Below, one piece after another: positions 1 to 6,965 of a DNA stretch of 30,837 nt. The stretch lies in contig DFJV01000124.1 of the NCBI GenBank assembly GCA_002373205.1, positions 1 to 30,837 on the forward strand. Direction: 5' to 3'. The notes beneath the pieces are model-generated. The model was not told the origin of the DNA and did not search any database. It was given only the letters and a program-made list of their open reading frames with translations. Numbering within the stretch: the stretch's first letter is position 1; each line of letters starts with the position of its first letter. Source of the DNA: Treponema sp. UBA3662. Lineage in GTDB: Bacteria > Spirochaetota > Spirochaetia > Treponematales > Treponemataceae. A program made the translations under genes and the position numbers.

Positions 1-584
1 TCTGAATCTGAATCTGCTGAACCAAGTGAATCAAGTCCGCTGAACACACCTTCAAGTGCATTGGAGATTTCGCTGTCCAGTTCGTCCATGTCTATTCCCT
101 TAAGGGCAGACTCCGTGGAAGAAGCAAAATCATCAATTGCAGACTCTGCGGCAGCCCCAGCAGTCTCGGCAGAATTTCCAAACTGCTCAAGAGCGCTTTC
201 CAATGTTTCCGTGTCAAAACTTTCTATGCCGCTTTCTACAACATCAAGGAATTTATTCACTCCGTCAGTGGTAGCATCTTCCAAAGAATCAATTATCTTT
301 TTTGCCTTCTGAACGTCAAGCTTTGCGATCGTTGCACATGTATCAAGCTTTGCCTTCTTTAGCTTTTCCACCAGCTGGCCACGTTCTTCCTTGTTAAGCT
401 GGGCAAGAGAAGAAATATACTTCTTGAACAGTTCGTTCGTCTCGCTGCTTCCCGGATTCTTGTCTTCTGCCTTGCTCCATACAACTGCATCGCTATAAGC
501 CTTGTTCACCTTTGAATTTCCGCATGAAGCAAACAGGATTGCAAAGACCATCATCAAAGAAATTGCCGCAAATAATTTTTTCAC
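1..584 (-). CDS. putative lipoprotein, 3' end beyond window
   Basis: The reading frame starts at a GTG (584-582) six bases after a GAGGAG ribosome binding site and stays open for 194 codons to the window edge, so the C-terminus is missing. The N-terminus is a lipoprotein signal: two lysines, a hydrophobic stretch, then the lipobox LFASC with Cys21 as the lipidation site. The mature part is acidic and rich in Ala, Ser, Glu and Leu (long runs of predicted helix, for example around residues 60-190), with no recognised domain. It probably sits on the periplasmic face or cell surface. Function unknown. The GTG start is preferred over the ATG ten codons downstream because only the GTG has a ribosome binding site and a charged N-terminus. 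Confidence 0.75.
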   Translation of the reverse strand, partial: MKKLFAAISLMMVFAILFASCGNSKVNKAYSDAVVWSKAEDKNPGSSETNELFKKYISSLAQLNKEERGQLVEKLKKAKLDTCATIAKLDVQKAKKIIDSLEDATTDGVNKFLDVVESGIESFDTETLESALEQFGNSAETAGAAAESAIDDFASSTESALKGIDMDELDSEISNALEGVFSGLDSLGSADSDS

Positions 585-740
585 AATAAACTCCTCGCAC
601 CGACACGCAAAAAAAGCGCAGGGCACTTTTATAAAGTTCCAAAAACTTACCATAAAAACAAAAAAAAATCCAGTTGGCGCTTAGTTTATTTTATTGGATA
701 TTTTTTTCTGGACGAACCACTATCTGCTCTACCATAAAGC

Positions 741-855
741 GTCCGGCTAACTCGACCGAACACTACTTTGCGCCACGGGCTTTCCGGGGTTCCGGCTTTC
801 GCCTCCATTACCGCTTCGCGGCAACGGCTACGCCGCCCCTACAATCCCGCGTAGG
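741..855 (+). repeat. GC-rich mosaic intergenic repeat, copy R1
   Basis: First of five clear copies (R1-R5). Conserved blocks in order are TCGACCGAACA, TTTGCGCCAC, GCTTTCCGGGGTTCCG, CTCCATTACCG and CAACGGCTACGCCGCCC, ending in GTAGG. Between blocks lie short hairpins: GGC/GCC (794-803), CCGC/GCGG (811-821) and CGGC/GCCG. The same positions in other copies carry different bases that still pair. Confidence 0.75.
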
Positions 856-863
856 TTTCTTGA

Positions 864-922
864 CCCAAAAAAATCCATCCGTAGATTTTTTTGGGATTGC
901 AGAATCGCTTCTCAATTCTGCA
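864..922. repeat. twin hairpin module (A/T-tract stem plus GCAGAAT stem)
   Basis: Two adjacent hairpins. The first has a perfect 12-bp stem CCCAAAAAAATC / GATTTTTTTGGG (864-875, 884-895); the second has an 8-bp stem TGCAGAAT / ATTCTGCA (898-905, 915-922). The same pair of hairpins recurs in opposite orientation at 24421-24476, so this is a repeated module and not just a terminator. The A/T-tract stem could terminate transcription in either direction. Confidence 0.7.
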
Positions 923-1092
923 TGTTGCTAAGCCGCCCTCCATGGCTCGATATGGATTGGCAAGTAACATATTAGGCCAGACCCGATAATCTGCTAAAAA
1001 AAACTCATACCTAGACAGCCGCCTCAAACAAGCCCCCCCTCCCAAACAGCCCCCAATCCCAAAACAGATTTCCATTTCTTAAAAAAAAGCTC

Positions 1093-1121
1093 TTGCAGAC
1101 AGCAAACAAAAGATTCATAAT
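1093..1121 (+). promoter_or_regulatory. sigma70-type promoter for the methyltransferase gene
   Basis: TTGCAG (1093-1098), a 17-bp spacer and CATAAT (1116-1121). A transcript would start near 1128, only about six bases before the ATG at 1134. The AGGAAG at 1123-1128 would then lie at the very 5' end or outside the mRNA. Confidence 0.5.
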
Positions 1122-1133
1122 AGGAAGCATACT

Positions 1134-1889
1134 ATGAAAAAGAAACAATGGTTTGAAAACGAAAGCTTTTGGCTAAACTACGCCCCAATCATGTTTGACG
1201 AAGTCCACTGGGCAGAGGCTCACGGGGTTGCGGAAAGCTGCTGCAAAATTGCCGGGCTAAAAAAAGGCGACCGCGTTCTTGACGCATGCTGTGCACTTGG
1301 AAGGATAAGCGTAGAACTTGCCCTTTGCGGAATGGACGTTACCGGCGTGGACATAACAGAGCCATTCCTTGTAGCCGCAAAGGAAAGTGCCGAAGCGGAG
1401 GGAGTTTCTCTGGAGCTTGTAAATGCGGACATGAGGACTTTTTCTGTTCCACCGGAAAAGAAATTTGATGCGGCGGTAAACATATACAATTCCTTTGGTT
1501 ACTGCGACAGTATAGAAGAAGACCTCCGCATTGCAAGGAACATTAGTTACACCCTAAAAGACGGTGGAACATTCATCCTTGAATGCATAAGCCGGGAAAC
1601 TGCGGTAAGATGGTTCACGGAAGGCGAATGGTTTGAGAGGGCAGGAAAGACCGTGCTAACAAAATTTACCGTGGACGGAGCATGGGAAGGCTTGCGTTCC
1701 AAGTGGATTCTCCTGGACCCGGACGGCAGCCGCATGGAGCATGAATTTGTGCAAAGGCTTTATTCCGCCCCACAGCTAAGGGACCTGCTGCTGCAAAACG
1801 GCTTTTCTTCTGCAGAAGTCTACGGAGGCTTTGACCTTTCACCCTACGACTACAACGCAAAGACAATGGTAATCGTGGCAAAGAAATAG
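1134..1889 (+). CDS. SAM-dependent class I methyltransferase
   Basis: A 251-residue soluble protein with the Rossmann methyltransferase signature. Motif I is VLDACCALGRISVELA (residues about 48-63), where the usual GxGxG is changed to CALGR. It is followed by VTGVDIT (the acidic residue that binds the ribose of S-adenosylmethionine) and by NADMRTF (motif III region) and FDAAVNIYNSFGY (motif IV). This matches the general Methyltransf_25/11 type. Length is typical for a small-molecule or RNA methyltransferase of this broad class; the substrate cannot be read from sequence. It stands alone, with its own promoter just upstream and no operon partner. The start ATG has a lysine-rich MKKKQW N-terminus. 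Confidence 0.85.
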   Translation: MKKKQWFENESFWLNYAPIMFDEVHWAEAHGVAESCCKIAGLKKGDRVLDACCALGRISVELALCGMDVTGVDITEPFLVAAKESAEAEGVSLELVNADMRTFSVPPEKKFDAAVNIYNSFGYCDSIEEDLRIARNISYTLKDGGTFILECISRETAVRWFTEGEWFERAGKTVLTKFTVDGAWEGLRSKWILLDPDGSRMEHEFVQRLYSAPQLRDLLLQNGFSSAEVYGGFDLSPYDYNAKTMVIVAKK

Positions 1890-1953
1890 AATTGCAAAAG
1901 CCAAGTGCATTTTTCAAACAAGGACGCTCATTCAGTTCCGGCAAGCCCCCTTT

Positions 1954-2020
1954 GGCAAGATGCACCGCCACCAGTGCAAGTTGCAAGTAGGCCTAGGCAA
2001 GATGCATGTTACAAGTTGCA
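1954..2020 (+). repeat. short direct repeats upstream of the outer-membrane protein gene
   Basis: GGCAAGATGCA occurs at 1954-1964 and 1996-2006, and CAAGTTGCA at 1977-1985 and 2012-2020. This forms a decayed two-copy tandem repeat of about 40 bp that ends in the candidate -35 of the next gene. It might be a regulator binding region or simple slippage product. Confidence 0.5.
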
Positions 2021-2044
2021 GAAGTATATGTTTTATAGTATATA
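2016..2044 (+). promoter_or_regulatory. candidate promoter of the outer-membrane protein gene
   Basis: TTGCAG (2016-2021), 17-bp spacer and TATATA (2039-2044). It is followed by an AGGAGG ribosome binding site at 2057-2062 and the ATG at 2068. The region is TATA-rich, so the exact -10 is uncertain. Confidence 0.4.
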
Positions 2045-2067
2045 GTATCTGTAAACAGGAGGTTTAT

Positions 2068-2970
2068 ATGAAAAAAACGATAGCAGCCGGAATTCTCTCA
2101 TCCTTATTGGCAGCATCAAGCATCCCCCTCTTCGCAGAAGTTTCCTTTAGTCAGGAAACCCTTATGGCAAGCTCTGGAAAATCCACGATTGCCCAAAGCA
2201 TCGTAGAAGACAAAATCGACGAATTCAGTTCATCCAGCGATTACGGCGACCACATAATAGACGACATACTTGGCCTTTTGTGGCTCGTGAACAACTTCAC
2301 CGTCTCCTTTGACACCTACCCCTACGCAAACGGAAAATACCTCTCCTTTGCAGAACTCTTCGGCTCAGCCCCCGACTCCGTTGCATACCAGGACTGGCGT
2401 TTCGAGATTGAATCAAACGCATTCATCTTCCCCAAAAAAGTATGGGGCAACGAAAGCCGACTGGAAGGAATACTGTGGAAGTTCATAGGCCCCGTAATAG
2501 AAAACACAATCTACTACCCCACAGGAGACTGGGAAGACAACAATGACTTTGAAGAACACCCATCCCAGCTTCCACCGCCGGAAGTGGCAATTGACATCTA
2601 CGACACTGGCCGCAAGTACGCAGGAAACGTCCGCCTTGGAGGCCAGCTTTCCCTCTGGTACACAAACCCGCTCAGCCTTGCCGCATACCTTCAATGGTCA
2701 AAGTGGTACGGAGCAATCGACTGCAAGGGCATTACATTCGGACTTATCGCAAAATCCTATCCGGTAGACCCCATCCTTATCGAATGGAGGGGCACAATCC
2801 AGTCACTCTACGACAAGTACGATGTTGGAACCATTTACGAATCCCACCTGGAAGTAGGAGCAATGGTTGCCCCGCGCGTTGAAGCCTACGGAGCATGGAA
2901 GTACACCCACAACCCTCTCTTAAACGTAAAGGGACACGGTGCCGCAATAGGTGCTAAGATTCACTGGTAG
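2068..2970 (+). CDS. exported outer-membrane beta-barrel-like protein
   Basis: A 300-residue protein beginning MKKTIAAG with a clear cleavable signal peptide (hydrophobic core to about residue 20, cleavage after LFA). The ATG at 2068 is chosen because AGGAGG lies five bases upstream; the frame is open 36 codons further up but that part encodes no signal. The mature part is rich in aromatics and alternating polar/hydrophobic segments (for example residues 185-300: NVRLGGQLSLWYTN, AAYLQWSKW, EVGAMVAPRVEAYGAWKYTH), and ends in a strand finishing IGAKIHW with a C-terminal aromatic, as expected for proteins inserted by the BAM complex. No specific family is recognised. Its last 17 bases overlap the convergent gene at 2954-3379. 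Confidence 0.8.
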   Translation: MKKTIAAGILSSLLAASSIPLFAEVSFSQETLMASSGKSTIAQSIVEDKIDEFSSSSDYGDHIIDDILGLLWLVNNFTVSFDTYPYANGKYLSFAELFGSAPDSVAYQDWRFEIESNAFIFPKKVWGNESRLEGILWKFIGPVIENTIYYPTGDWEDNNDFEEHPSQLPPPEVAIDIYDTGRKYAGNVRLGGQLSLWYTNPLSLAAYLQWSKWYGAIDCKGITFGLIAKSYPVDPILIEWRGTIQSLYDKYDVGTIYESHLEVGAMVAPRVEAYGAWKYTHNPLLNVKGHGAAIGAKIHW

Positions 2971-3379
2971 AAGAAGGCTTTGAACAGCAGGCTGCGTAAT
3001 CTTCAAAAGCCTCTATCAAGCCGGATGCCTCGCGCTCCAGTTCCAGCGTAAACTCCATTTCGCAACCGGAGCGTCCCTTAAAGCTTACCCTAAGAGACTT
3101 CTTTTTTGAATCAGCGGAAAATTCAGCACACTTAAGCTTTTTAAATTTCAAGAGCTGCCTCTGCCAGTCATAATGCACGTTCTTTGGTTCAGTGTAAAAA
3201 TAGGCCCCCCTTCTGCCAAAGAAAAGACAGCCCTTTATCTTTGAACCTTCAGCCTGCATCTCTATCTCGCTAAAAACTTCGTTCTTGGCAAAAAGAGTCG
3301 CTTCTTCCACGCCAAGAACAGTGTCGTCCGCAACAGCCCCCAAAAACACAAACAAATCTTCATCGTTCATTCCAAACAT
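2954..3379 (-). CDS. small hypothetical protein
   Basis: A 141-residue protein without a signal peptide or membrane segment. It has alternating beta-rich stretches (GCLFFGRRGAYFYTEP, SLRVSFKG, CEMEFTLELE) and a helical C-terminus ending SKPSSTSES, compatible with a small beta-barrel or PH-like fold, but I recognise no family. The start at MFGMNDED is preceded by a weak GGCGGA; the second ATG three codons on is an equally possible start. It lies 61 bp downstream of radA on the same strand, so it may be co-transcribed. Its 3' end overlaps the convergent outer-membrane gene by 17 bp. Confidence 0.65.
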   Translation of the reverse strand: MFGMNDEDLFVFLGAVADDTVLGVEEATLFAKNEVFSEIEMQAEGSKIKGCLFFGRRGAYFYTEPKNVHYDWQRQLLKFKKLKCAEFSADSKKKSLRVSFKGRSGCEMEFTLELEREASGLIEAFEDYAACCSKPSSTSES

Positions 3380-3440
3380 AGTTTCCGCCTTTAGCCCATT
3401 ATAGCACAGTCAAAGGACAAGAGCAAACCGCCACCATAAG

Positions 3441-4862
3441 CTACTTCCCCGCAAAAAGCACGGCAAGCAAATCCTTAACAGAATTAGCCCCCTTGGTACC
3501 GCTTTCCTTCCCCGGCGCAACAATATTGTCAAAGCCAAGCTCCCTAGCAGTCTTTATCCTCTGCTTAATCTTGCTAACAGGCCGAATCTCCCCCGCAAGG
3601 CTAAGCTCACCTGTCACCACAGTCTTTTCCGGAAGAGCCAAATCCGTCCGTGCTGAATAAAGGGCAGCCGCAAGAGCCGCATCTATAGCGCTTTCTGTAA
3701 GCCGCACCCCGCCCGCAACGTTAATATACAAATCCTGGTCGCTAAACTTAATTCCAGCCCGTTTTTCAAGAACAGCCGCCACACGGCTAACCCGGGCAGA
3801 ATCAACCTTGTCCGAATACACCCGGTTCATGGAAGCCTTTGCAGGAACCGTAAGCGCCTGAATCTCCACAACAAAAGCCCTCGTTCCTTCAAAAACACAG
3901 GCACAGGCAATACCGGCAGGGGTACTACCTTCCCTACGCGTAAGAAAAAGTGATGAAGGATCCGCAACTTCCCTAAGCCCCTTCTCCTCCATCTCAAAAA
4001 TCCCAAGCTCGTCAATGGAACCAAAGCGGTTTTTAGTAGCCCGCAAAAAACGCACCTCGTCATTGCTGCGCTCAAAAGAAATAACTGTATCCACCATGTG
4101 CTCAAGACTCTTTGGCCCCGCAATGTCACCGGCCTTGGTCACGTGGGCAGTCATAAAAAGAACGCTGTCCCTTTCCTTTACCCAAGAAATAAGTTCGTTT
4201 GCGCAATACTTAAGCTGGCTAACAGTACCGGGAACAATCCCCGCCTGAACCGAATACACCGTTTGAATAGAATCAATTATCACAAAGGAAGGATTCAAAG
4301 AGTCAAGCGCATCAAGAATATCCTCAAGCCGGAGCGTACACAAAATCTCCACCGCATCAGTGTCCAGCCCAAGCCTTACAGCCCGCCCCTTTATCTGTGA
4401 AGCAGACTCCTCGCCCGAAACATAAAGAACCCTGTGCCCTGACGCCCCCTTTGCAGAAGGCGCGTTCTTTAAAGAAGAAGGCACATTCTTCAAAGAAGAA
4501 GTGGCATTCTTCAAAAAAGAAGCGGCAGTCTGAATCAAAAGCGTAGACTTTCCAATGCCAGGCTCACCGCCAATCAAAATTGCAGACCGCCTAACAGCCC
4601 CGCCCCCAAGCACGCGGTCAAATTCCGCACTGCCCGTAGAAATGCGCCCTTCATCCTGCACAGAAATCTTTGCCATCGGAACAGGCTTCACCTTTACGGC
4701 AGTCCCGTCCACAGCCAAAGAAGGAGTCGCCGCATTCGGGTCAACAATGCACTCCTGCATGGAATTCCACTCGCCGCAATTCGGGCAGCGTCCAAGCCAC
4801 CCCGGCTGAGTGTAGGAACAGTTAGAGCATTTATATACGATAGAACCTTTTTTCTTAGCCAT
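3441..4862 (-). CDS. radA: DNA repair protein RadA (Sms)
   Basis: A 473-residue RadA/Sms: a RecA-like, DnaB-like ATPase that drives branch migration of recombination intermediates. Domains in order: N-terminal C4 zinc finger (Cys12, Cys15, Cys26, Cys29, with PGWLGRCPNCGEW), RecA core with Walker A GGEPGIGKST (98-107) and Walker B VIIDS (194-198), the RadA-specific KNRFG motif (277-281), then a C-terminal Lon-protease-like domain (TPAGIACACVFEGTR onward; VAGGVRLTESAIDAALAAAL). Family length is about 450-460; the excess is explained by an insertion of roughly 20 residues after Walker A, at 117-139, made of three SLKNA-like repeats. The start is well supported by AGGAGAG six bases upstream. Confidence 0.97.
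   Translation of the reverse strand: MAKKKGSIVYKCSNCSYTQPGWLGRCPNCGEWNSMQECIVDPNAATPSLAVDGTAVKVKPVPMAKISVQDEGRISTGSAEFDRVLGGGAVRRSAILIGGEPGIGKSTLLIQTAASFLKNATSSLKNVPSSLKNAPSAKGASGHRVLYVSGEESASQIKGRAVRLGLDTDAVEILCTLRLEDILDALDSLNPSFVIIDSIQTVYSVQAGIVPGTVSQLKYCANELISWVKERDSVLFMTAHVTKAGDIAGPKSLEHMVDTVISFERSNDEVRFLRATKNRFGSIDELGIFEMEEKGLREVADPSSLFLTRREGSTPAGIACACVFEGTRAFVVEIQALTVPAKASMNRVYSDKVDSARVSRVAAVLEKRAGIKFSDQDLYINVAGGVRLTESAIDAALAAALYSARTDLALPEKTVVTGELSLAGEIRPVSKIKQRIKTARELGFDNIVAPGKESGTKGANSVKDLLAVLFAGK
4462..4524 (-). repeat. three in-frame 21-bp tandem repeats inside radA
   Basis: Units at 4462-4482, 4483-4503 and 4504-4524 share the core TTCTTYAAAGAAGAAG on the plus strand and encode LKNATSS, LKNVPSS and LKNAPSA. 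Being multiples of three, they lengthen the protein without breaking it. Confidence 0.85.
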
Positions 4863-4913
4863 AATCTCTCCTTTTTTTTCTTCCCAATCTGGAGCACATT
4901 TCTTTTTTTAACT

Positions 4914-5033
4914 GTGTCCGGCACTACGTGTCCGGCCAGACTCCGCAGCATTTTATCCCGCTTTCCAGGGTTCCGCCTTACGGCTCCATTGCCTGACGGC
5001 AACGGCTACGCCGCCCTTTCAATCGGGGCTAGG
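4914..5033 (+). repeat. GC-rich mosaic intergenic repeat, copy R2
   Basis: It carries the shared blocks GTGTCCGG, GCTTTCCAGGGTTCCG, CTCCATTGCC and CAACGGCTACGCCGCCC, and ends GGGGCTAGG. Its variable hairpins are GCC/GGC (4975-4984) and TGCC/GGCA (4990-5001), which are different bases from copy R1 but the same pairing. Confidence 0.75.
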
Positions 5034-5082
5034 ATTAATGGCAAGAAGGCCCACTCACAGTCATTCCCGGGAAAAACAGCCC

Positions 5083-5481
5083 CTAGTTTGCAAGGGCATC
5101 CACAGAACCTTTCTTTGCAGACCCCTGCACCATTATAAAAACATCGTTTGGCAAACAGGCAGCCCATTCCCCAGGCAAAGAAATAAAGCCCTGCTGCACG
5201 CAAGTCTTGTTCGGGCAGGGAGAATCCTTAAACCTGGCCTTACCATCCAGAACCTCTATCACCGAATCCCCATGCAAACCGGCAACATTATAAAGGCCGT
5301 CGCGGTCAAGCGGAAAAACATATTCCCCACCCTCAGAACTCTGCACAAGAAGATTCCTCTTTGAAGAAGCATAATTTTTCCTGAGTCCAATAAACAAAAA
5401 CAAGGCAAGTCCCAGCACCCCCGCCACAAAAACAAAATCCAGCGGCCTAAGCTTCCTCGCCACAAGCACCATCCCACCCAT
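5083..5481 (-). CDS. membrane-anchored NusG domain II-like protein
   Basis: A 132-residue protein with one N-terminal membrane segment (LDFVFVAGVLGLALFLFIGL, about residues 13-32). The rest matches the NusG_II type fold of small exported proteins: a strand pattern GEYVFPLDRDGLYNVAG, then the cysteine signature SPCPNKTCVQQG and the closing GEWAACLPNDVFIMV. The domain resembles the C-terminal part of some NusG proteins, but here it would face the periplasm; no transcription role is implied, and function is unknown. The frame stays open upstream into the neighbouring gene, but the ATG at 5481 fits the domain boundary. No good ribosome binding site is visible; ATG 5472 is an alternative. Confidence 0.75.
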   Translation of the reverse strand: MGGMVLVARKLRPLDFVFVAGVLGLALFLFIGLRKNYASSKRNLLVQSSEGGEYVFPLDRDGLYNVAGLHGDSVIEVLDGKARFKDSPCPNKTCVQQGFISLPGEWAACLPNDVFIMVQGSAKKGSVDALAN

Positions 5482-5530
5482 ACGCTTTAAAATAGAAAAA
5501 AAAAAGCAGTAAGTCAAGGAATATTTTTCC

Positions 5531-5598
5531 CAAAAGTTCGGCACACATTCCAAACTTTCCAGTTTTTTGGCAAAAGTTCGGCATAGATTCCGAAGTTT
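5531..5598. repeat. 28-bp direct repeat with 40-bp period
   Basis: CAAAAGTTCGGCA followed by YASATTCC and an AASTTT end occurs at 5531-5558 and 5571-5598 with four differences. It sits just upstream of the NusG II-like gene (minus strand), where a promoter or operator would be expected. Confidence 0.7.
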
Positions 5599-5644
5599 TA
5601 CTTGATTTTTGAGAAAAATAGTAAAAATTAATATACTATGCCCC

Positions 5645-6490
5645 TTAGGACACTCCAAGCGATTTGCCGCAATTCCCACACATAGATGAAACATCAGAAG
5701 AAACTTCCGCATAGCAATACGGACAGCAATAAGAGCCAGAAACATCTATTTTCTCTGCAAAAATTCTCCCAGGAACGGATGCAAATTTATATCCGTCCTT
5801 CAAAGAAATATTGCCAAGAATCTCCTCACGTAGTTTTTCCTGTTTTTCTGCATATTGCTTTTCTGATTCTGTCAATAAAGACGTATTATCTCCTAATACG
5901 GTCTCAAGATTCTCTTGCAATTCATTTTCTTGTTCTTCAGAGTTTCCCTTTGGCTTTGTTTTCTCTTCTTTTTCATCATCCATATAATGATTAAAGACAA
6001 GGTGAAAAATTATAAGAGCAGGAAGCAAAAATATGCCAGTCCCAAAAAATCTTAAAACAACACCTTGACCCAAAAAAATCGATAAAATTCCTCGTATAAT
6101 CAAATGCACAATCCATGCATATCCAATATATTCCGCGACACCCAAGAGCGATATTAAAGCAGGAATACCGAAACAAAGAAACGATATAGTGTATTCAGAG
6201 GAGTTTTTTTTCAAATTTCTTATTTCATGCACAATACAGCAAATTGCACCGACAATTACAGATAGTAAAAAAACAGAGAGATAGACATCAAGCAAAAACA
6301 TTCCCAGAAACCACAAAAGCGAAAATTCACTTCTTCCCTCAAAAAAGGTTTTCCAGCACCCTATTACAAATTCAATCGCATTCTCCGATCCAAAAGTGCC
6401 AAAAAAAGCTATTGAAAGAAACAAGGAAAAGATAATCCCCAATGAAACAAATATATTTATGCTTGATACAACGATTCTTTTTCTTGTCAT
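5645..6490 (-). CDS. multi-pass membrane protein with C-terminal zinc ribbon
   Basis: A 281-residue protein starting MTRKRIVV. The ATG at 6490 is chosen because GAGGAG lies seven bases upstream; an in-frame ATG at 6505 would overlap the previous gene. About four to six hydrophobic segments occupy residues 10-30, 57-88, 100-140 and 145-168. A highly charged cytoplasmic stretch follows (EKEEKTKPKGNSEEQENE), then a C-terminal zinc ribbon with CPYC (Cys256, Cys259) and CGNC (Cys271, Cys274). The stop of the upstream lipoprotein gene is one base before this start, so the two are probably translated together. No family recognised. The DNA is clearly more AT-rich than radA or sstT. Confidence 0.75.
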   Translation of the reverse strand: MTRKRIVVSSINIFVSLGIIFSLFLSIAFFGTFGSENAIEFVIGCWKTFFEGRSEFSLLWFLGMFLLDVYLSVFLLSVIVGAICCIVHEIRNLKKNSSEYTISFLCFGIPALISLLGVAEYIGYAWIVHLIIRGILSIFLGQGVVLRFFGTGIFLLPALIIFHLVFNHYMDDEKEEKTKPKGNSEEQENELQENLETVLGDNTSLLTESEKQYAEKQEKLREEILGNISLKDGYKFASVPGRIFAEKIDVSGSYCCPYCYAEVSSDVSSMCGNCGKSLGVS

Positions 6491-6491
6491 T

Positions 6492-6881
6492 CTATTTCTC
6501 CTCAAAGGAATCTAAAAATCCTTTTAAACCGTCTACCAATGATTTTCCTGTTTTTTTCACCTCCGACTTTATATAGGCTTTATCAAGAGATTTTTTTGCA
6601 GCCTTGTAACGCTGTGTTAGTTTTACATATAGAGATTTTTCTTCAGATGAAAAAGCCCTTTCGTTACTAATTAAATTATAACGCTCTTCAAATTCTGCTT
6701 TAGAGCATTCAACTTCACTATATGTTGAAACATCTTCATTTGCAGCAAGTACTTCAACATGAGCAACAAAATCTCCATATTCTTTTAGAAAATTTCTTTT
6801 CTCTGTATTGCATGATAAAAAATTAATACAAACAAGACCTGTTACAAAAAGGAATCTCAAATATATATTTACATGTTTCAT
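6492..6881 (-). CDS. small lipoprotein
   Basis: A 129-residue protein with a lipoprotein signal: hydrophobic core LFVTGLVCIN, lipobox NFLSC, Cys24 as lipid anchor. The mature part is helical and lysine/glutamate-rich, beginning with FLKEYGDFVAHVEVLA. It resembles, only in overall build, small helical lipoproteins of gut bacteria. GGAGA seven bases before the ATG supports the start. It is followed by the zinc-ribbon membrane protein with a 1-bp gap, suggesting an operon. Function unknown. Confidence 0.75.
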   Translation of the reverse strand: MKHVNIYLRFLFVTGLVCINFLSCNTEKRNFLKEYGDFVAHVEVLAANEDVSTYSEVECSKAEFEERYNLISNERAFSSEEKSLYVKLTQRYKAAKKSLDKAYIKSEVKKTGKSLVDGLKGFLDSFEEK

Positions 6882-6965
6882 TTCTGTTTCTCCAATTATT
6901 TAAATAGTGCCTACTGAAAAAAAATAATTCAGCAAGCACTAAATAATTTTCAAATCACCCTATCT

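Larger units (their letters stand above)
585..1133. other. intergenic region with mosaic repeat and hairpins
   Basis: A 549-bp gap between divergent genes with no credible gene. It holds a GC-rich mosaic repeat (741-855), two strong hairpins (864-895 and 898-922), and the promoter of the methyltransferase gene at its right end. The left 150 bases are AT-rich and should contain the promoter of the leftward lipoprotein gene, but I could not pick out a convincing one. Confidence 0.6.

Noticed and set aside
61..312. 83-codon plus-strand open frame rich in serine
   Set aside because: It lies antisense to the lipoprotein gene at 1-584, which has a ribosome binding site and a lipobox; the plus frame has neither.
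5482..5745. 88-codon upstream extension of the NusG II-like protein
   Set aside because: It overlaps the end of the zinc-ribbon gene, passes through the direct repeats, and adds no domain or signal sequence.
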